DNA of 45,572 bases from assembly GCA_024654105.1 (NCBI GenBank), contig JANLID010000046.1, positions 1-45,572 of the forward strand, given 5' to 3'. The DNA is from Gallionella sp. Lineage in GTDB: Bacteria > Pseudomonadota > Gammaproteobacteria > Burkholderiales > Gallionellaceae. Below the pieces are notes generated by a model, which was not told the origin of the DNA, searched no databases, and worked only from the letters and a program-made list of their open reading frames with translations. Numbering within the stretch: position 1 is the first letter of the stretch; the number at the start of each line of letters is the position of its first letter. The translations under genes and the position numbers were made by a program. Below, piece by piece: positions 43,127 through 45,572 of the stretch.

Positions 43127-43339
43127 CTATTGCTGCGCTTTGGTGATCGCCGCGCGCTGGTTTGCAAGCGGGCCTATATCATCATAGGCGACTCGTACTG
43201 TTTCCCCGTTTCGGAAATCAACGTACTCGTGTATGCGGATTTTGTGGCTCTGTTTTTGGCTGCGTTCTTCGTGCTCCATGTCGAGCCTGCGCCTGAGAAC
43301 CATGCTGCCACGGTTGTATGCTGCTATGCCCATTTTCAT
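43127..43339 (-). CDS. Hypothetical protein, 70 residues
   Basis: AAAGGAG upstream of the ATG. Basic and charged (VLRRRLDMEHEERSQKQSHK) with a beta-like segment RVAYDDIGPL. Unknown function. Confidence 0.6.
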   Translation of the reverse strand: MKMGIAAYNRGSMVLRRRLDMEHEERSQKQSHKIRIHEYVDFRNGETVRVAYDDIGPLANQRAAITKAQQ

Positions 43340-43365
43340 TCTCCTTTAGGCTGTTCGGCGGTTGG

Positions 43366-43388
43366 TAGCCCACCACGAGGATGGGCTA
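43366..43388. other. Intergenic hairpin in the short leftward operon
   Basis: TAGCCCA (43366-43372) / TGGGCTA (43382-43388), 9-base loop, between the genes at 43402 and 43339. Could tune downstream expression. Confidence 0.45.
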
Positions 43389-43401
43389 GGGCGGGAATCG
43401 A

Positions 43402-43635
43402 CTAGGCGTACTGCAGATCCCACCACGGGCCGCGCCACATGTGTTGCGCATCCTCTATTGCATGATCCCTTGTTGGGTAGCGCGGCCCGCAGTCTTCGCC
43501 GCTGCCGGTAAAGATGGCGTACTGCGCCTTGCCATCGATCATCACGCGGCGAGTGTAAAGGTGCACGCGGCGAGTGATGCGCTCATCATTGTTGCGGATT
43601 GTTGCGAAGGCTTTACGGTTCGGATGATTCGTCAT
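43402..43635 (-). CDS. Hypothetical protein, 77 residues; first gene of short leftward operon
   Basis: ATG 43635 with GCAGGAG. Basic start (TNHPNRKAFATIRNNDERIT), beta segments (RRVMIDGKAQYAIFTG) and RYPTRDHAIEDAQHMW. Unknown function. Confidence 0.6.
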   Translation of the reverse strand: MTNHPNRKAFATIRNNDERITRRVHLYTRRVMIDGKAQYAIFTGSGEDCGPRYPTRDHAIEDAQHMWRGPWWDLQYA

Positions 43636-43707
43636 TTTCAACTCCTGCAGACTACCGGCCTGCTATCGGTTGCCCCAGATATCCCGAGGCGCGGTGTGTA
43701 TGATGTA

Positions 43708-43735
43708 ACTATACCGCAATCGGAACGGAATGCAA
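43708..43735 (-). promoter_or_regulatory. Leftward promoter of the short operon
   Basis: Minus strand TTGCAT, 16-bp spacer, TATAGT; predicted start near 43701, about 65 bases before the ATG at 43635. Confidence 0.5.
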
Positions 43736-43777
43736 TTAGATTGTATTAATTCAAGGATAAGCGGAGTTAATAGCCGA

Positions 43778-43903
43778 ATGCAGGACGACGGCCAAATCCC
43801 TGCTGGTGCCGACGCAATCCGGTTCGCCTCCCGCTCCAACGGGATCGAAAGCCAGCCGGATACTCCTTCCCTCCCTGGGCGCGGGCGGTTCCGATTCAAG
43901 TGA
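43778..43903 (+). CDS. 41-residue peptide (tentative)
   Basis: ATG 43778 opens a plausible peptide (QDDGQIPAGADAIRFASRSN...) that ends 8 bases before the HNH/P-loop gene. Ribosome site GGAG is distant (13 bases). Low certainty. Confidence 0.35.
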   Translation: MQDDGQIPAGADAIRFASRSNGIESQPDTPSLPGRGRFRFK

Positions 43904-43911
43904 GGTGAGTA

Positions 43912-44772
43912 ATGGCGCGACTGACTACCCTGAAGCCGCGTGTCCAGGTACTTGGCCCAAGGCTGGCACCACAGCCGAAGCCATCGCAGGCGCCGACCTA
44001 CCGCATCCGGGGCCGCGCGCTGCAGCAGATCCGGGCAGAGCACTTCCGCGCGCATCCGCTTTGCGTGATGTGCTTAGAGCAGGGCAAGGTGAGCATTGCC
44101 ACCGACCTCGACCATATCCAGGCCCTGACAAACGGCGGGAAAGACGTTGAGTATAACCGGCAAGGACTATGCCATCCGTGCCATGAAATCAAGACCCTGG
44201 CTGATCTGGGTATCAAGTCCGACGCATTCACGTACAAAGGCCCACTCTGGCGCCTGGCCGAGCGCGCACCGCAGATCAGGCAGCAGCAAGCAGACTTCGC
44301 TGAGTTGCGCTTCCCGAGCGATATCCAGTCCTCGCGCATCCCGTGCGTCATGGTCTGCGGCCCGCCCAACGGCGGCAAGCACCCGTATGTGCGCGAGCAT
44401 GCCGGGCATAATGACGTGGTGATCGACCTGGATCAGATAACGCCAGAGCTATCAGGATTGCCCGTATGGCAGGTAGGGATTGAGTGGCTACCCAAGGCCC
44501 TGGCCGAGCGAAACCGGCGCCTGCGTGCCCTGGCAAGCGACTACACGCACGTCCGCGCATGGTTCCTAATCAACGCGCCTGACCCTACCGAGCGCGCGCT
44601 ATGGGCTGAGCGCCTAGGTGCCGAGGTAGTCTTGCTTGCGCCTCCGGTCGAGGAATGCATCCGGCGCATCAAGGCCGAGCCGTACCATGAGGGCTATACC
44701 GAGCGCATGCTTGATGCAGCGCAGCAATGGTGGGCGATGAATTCAAATGTGCAAACGCACATAGCCAAATGA
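43912..44772 (+). CDS. HNH endonuclease fused to a P-loop kinase-like domain
   Basis: 286 residues. N-terminal HNH: HPLCVMCLEQGKVSIATDLD then HIQALTNGG and CHPCHEIKT. From about residue 145 a second domain: CVMVCGPPNGGKHPY (Walker A), VVIDLDQITPELSGL (Asp motif, kinase/AAA_33-like), WLPKALAERNRRLRAL, ERLGAEVVLLAPPVEECIRRI. HNH proteins next to terminase aid DNA packaging in HK97-like phages; an attached ATPase or polynucleotide-kinase-like domain is unusual and may process the cut ends. Confidence 0.8.
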   Translation: MARLTTLKPRVQVLGPRLAPQPKPSQAPTYRIRGRALQQIRAEHFRAHPLCVMCLEQGKVSIATDLDHIQALTNGGKDVEYNRQGLCHPCHEIKTLADLGIKSDAFTYKGPLWRLAERAPQIRQQQADFAELRFPSDIQSSRIPCVMVCGPPNGGKHPYVREHAGHNDVVIDLDQITPELSGLPVWQVGIEWLPKALAERNRRLRALASDYTHVRAWFLINAPDPTERALWAERLGAEVVLLAPPVEECIRRIKAEPYHEGYTERMLDAAQQWWAMNSNVQTHIAK

Positions 44773-44813
44773 TGACGGATTCTGGCGAGTAGATCAGCGG
44801 TAGAATAAGCGAA

Positions 44814-44842
44814 GCCCGAACAGCACGCGAATGCTGTCGGGC
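44814..44842 (+). other. Hairpin between the last two HNH genes
   Basis: GCCCGA-a-CAGCA / TGCTG-TCGGGC: 11 bp with one bulged A and a 6-base loop, not followed by T's. Could be a pause, processing or regulatory site in the 104-base gap. Confidence 0.5.
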
Positions 44843-44876
44843 CTCTGACCAAGCAAGACTGTGAAGGAGTCAAGCA

Positions 44877-45521
44877 ATGGCTGCATCGGATTGTATCTGC
44901 AAAGGCTGTGGTAAGGAATTCGAGAAGAAGAAAGGCGGCCATAACAAGGGACTGTATTGCTCGCGCGCGTGTGCGTTTGAACATATCAAGGATTGGCACA
45001 ACGCATCGGATGAGCATAAGCAGGTTGCTGAGTACATGCGCCCAACGATGTGCTTGGTTTATTGGCCGCAATGTCAGGTATGTGGAACTACGTTCTTAGC
45101 AAGAAATAAACGCAGTCGATTGTGCTCCACTGAGTGCAAGGCGGAAGACGCGCGCAAGCCGAAACCAAGACCATGCAAGTCCTGTGGGTTCATATTTACG
45201 CCTGAATCTCATAGCAAGCAAAGACTGTTCTGCGATCAAGTCTGCGAAGATTATGGTAATGACGTGAGACGTAACAAAATACCAGCGCGCTTAAGGGCCG
45301 CAGTGCTGAATCGTGACGTTTATGTGTGTCACATTTGCGGGCTGAAGACAGACCCTGGCGCGGACGTGAACCATGATAGTTATCCTCATGCGGACCACGT
45401 TGTACCAAGAAGTAGAGGCGGCCCGACGAGTGCAGATAACCTGCGTTGCGCGCATCGCAGATGCAACATAATCAAGCGCGACACAATTCATATTGTTGCT
45501 GAATTACAACACAATACTTGA
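44877..45521 (+). CDS. HNH endonuclease with three zinc-finger-like repeats
   Basis: 214 residues, GAAGGAG upstream. Three Cys-x-x-Cys modules in a row (CICKGCGKEFEKKK...YCSRAC, CQVCGTTFLARNKRSRLC, CKSCGFIFTPESHSKQRLFC), then HNH: CHICGLKTDPGADVNHDSYP followed by HADHVVPRSRGGPTSADNL and RCNIIKRD. The finger repeats should set DNA specificity. It lies where phages usually have HNH and small terminase genes, with the window ending 51 bases later. Confidence 0.9.
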   Translation: MAASDCICKGCGKEFEKKKGGHNKGLYCSRACAFEHIKDWHNASDEHKQVAEYMRPTMCLVYWPQCQVCGTTFLARNKRSRLCSTECKAEDARKPKPRPCKSCGFIFTPESHSKQRLFCDQVCEDYGNDVRRNKIPARLRAAVLNRDVYVCHICGLKTDPGADVNHDSYPHADHVVPRSRGGPTSADNLRCAHRRCNIIKRDTIHIVAELQHNT

Positions 45522-45572
45522 GATTTAAGGCGGGGGGGCGGATTCAATCCTTTGGTCGTCTTGACGGGACAC

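Noticed and set aside
45522..45572. cos site or terminase start at the window end
   Set aside because: A G7 run and no clear gene or repeat; too little sequence to support a claim.

Overview
The window is 45.6 kb of a tailed bacteriophage (or prophage) of a Gram-negative, GC-rich, probably proteobacterial host. Evidence for this is a contiguous siphovirus tail set (head closure, HK97 gp10-like, tail completion, tail tube, frameshifted tail chaperone, 1387-residue tape measure, tail-tip and fibre proteins), a Gram-negative lysis cassette (lipoprotein, three-TM holin, T4-type lysozyme), and lambdoid control and recombination genes (Cro-like, YdaU/DUF1376, NinB, DUF1364, Q-like). A host species cannot be named. 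Terminase, portal, protease, capsid, integrase and a CI-type repressor are not visible and presumably lie outside the window. Gene packing is extreme: most neighbours share ATGA, GTGA or TGATG stop/start overlaps, which also reveals about twenty very short genes.

Layout: (1) 1-8577 (+): an accessory block between the (unseen) head genes and the tail genes. It holds a SPASM radical SAM end, an HldE/TagD-like nucleotidyltransferase, a GmhA-like SIS isomerase, an SDR, a TPP enzyme, a methyltransferase, a second SPASM radical SAM enzyme and a GT8-like glycosyltransferase, plus a small promoter-HTH-terminator unit (7170-7857) that looks like a moron. (2) 8574-18776 (+): head closure and tail genes, punctuated by near-identical TTCG-loop terminators and a lipoprotein gene. 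(3) 18792-20667 (+): lysis genes and a terminator. (4) 20695-32340 (-): a long leftward array of small accessory genes (Ea22-like, coiled-coil, SSB-like, lipoproteins, tiny membrane proteins), interrupted at 27010-27560 by an unusual structured, oppositely open segment. (5) 32341-32467: divergent promoters overlapping palindromic operators, a Cro-type switch. (6) 32468-40942 (+): Cro-like gene, DNA methyltransferase, PAPS-reductase-like protein, DUF1376 and DUF6475-like replication genes with iteron-like repeats, nuclease, a C5 methyltransferase interrupted by an HNH gene, GIY-YIG, NinB, DUF1364, Q-like protein. (7) 40976-45521: HNH gene, a pR'-like promoter and early terminator, HNH overlapping an initiator-type tRNA, a short leftward operon, an HNH/P-loop fusion and a last HNH gene, leading toward the expected terminase.

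The most unusual features are: an HNH gene inserted in motif I of a cytosine methyltransferase gene together with a second, synonymously different copy of the gene's first codons, as if it carried a recoded replacement; a phage initiator-type tRNA(CAU) overlapping another HNH gene, followed by a broken second tRNA end; eight homing-type or HNH/GIY-YIG nuclease genes in 45 kb; and three promoters whose predicted start falls on or next to the AUG (leaderless messages).
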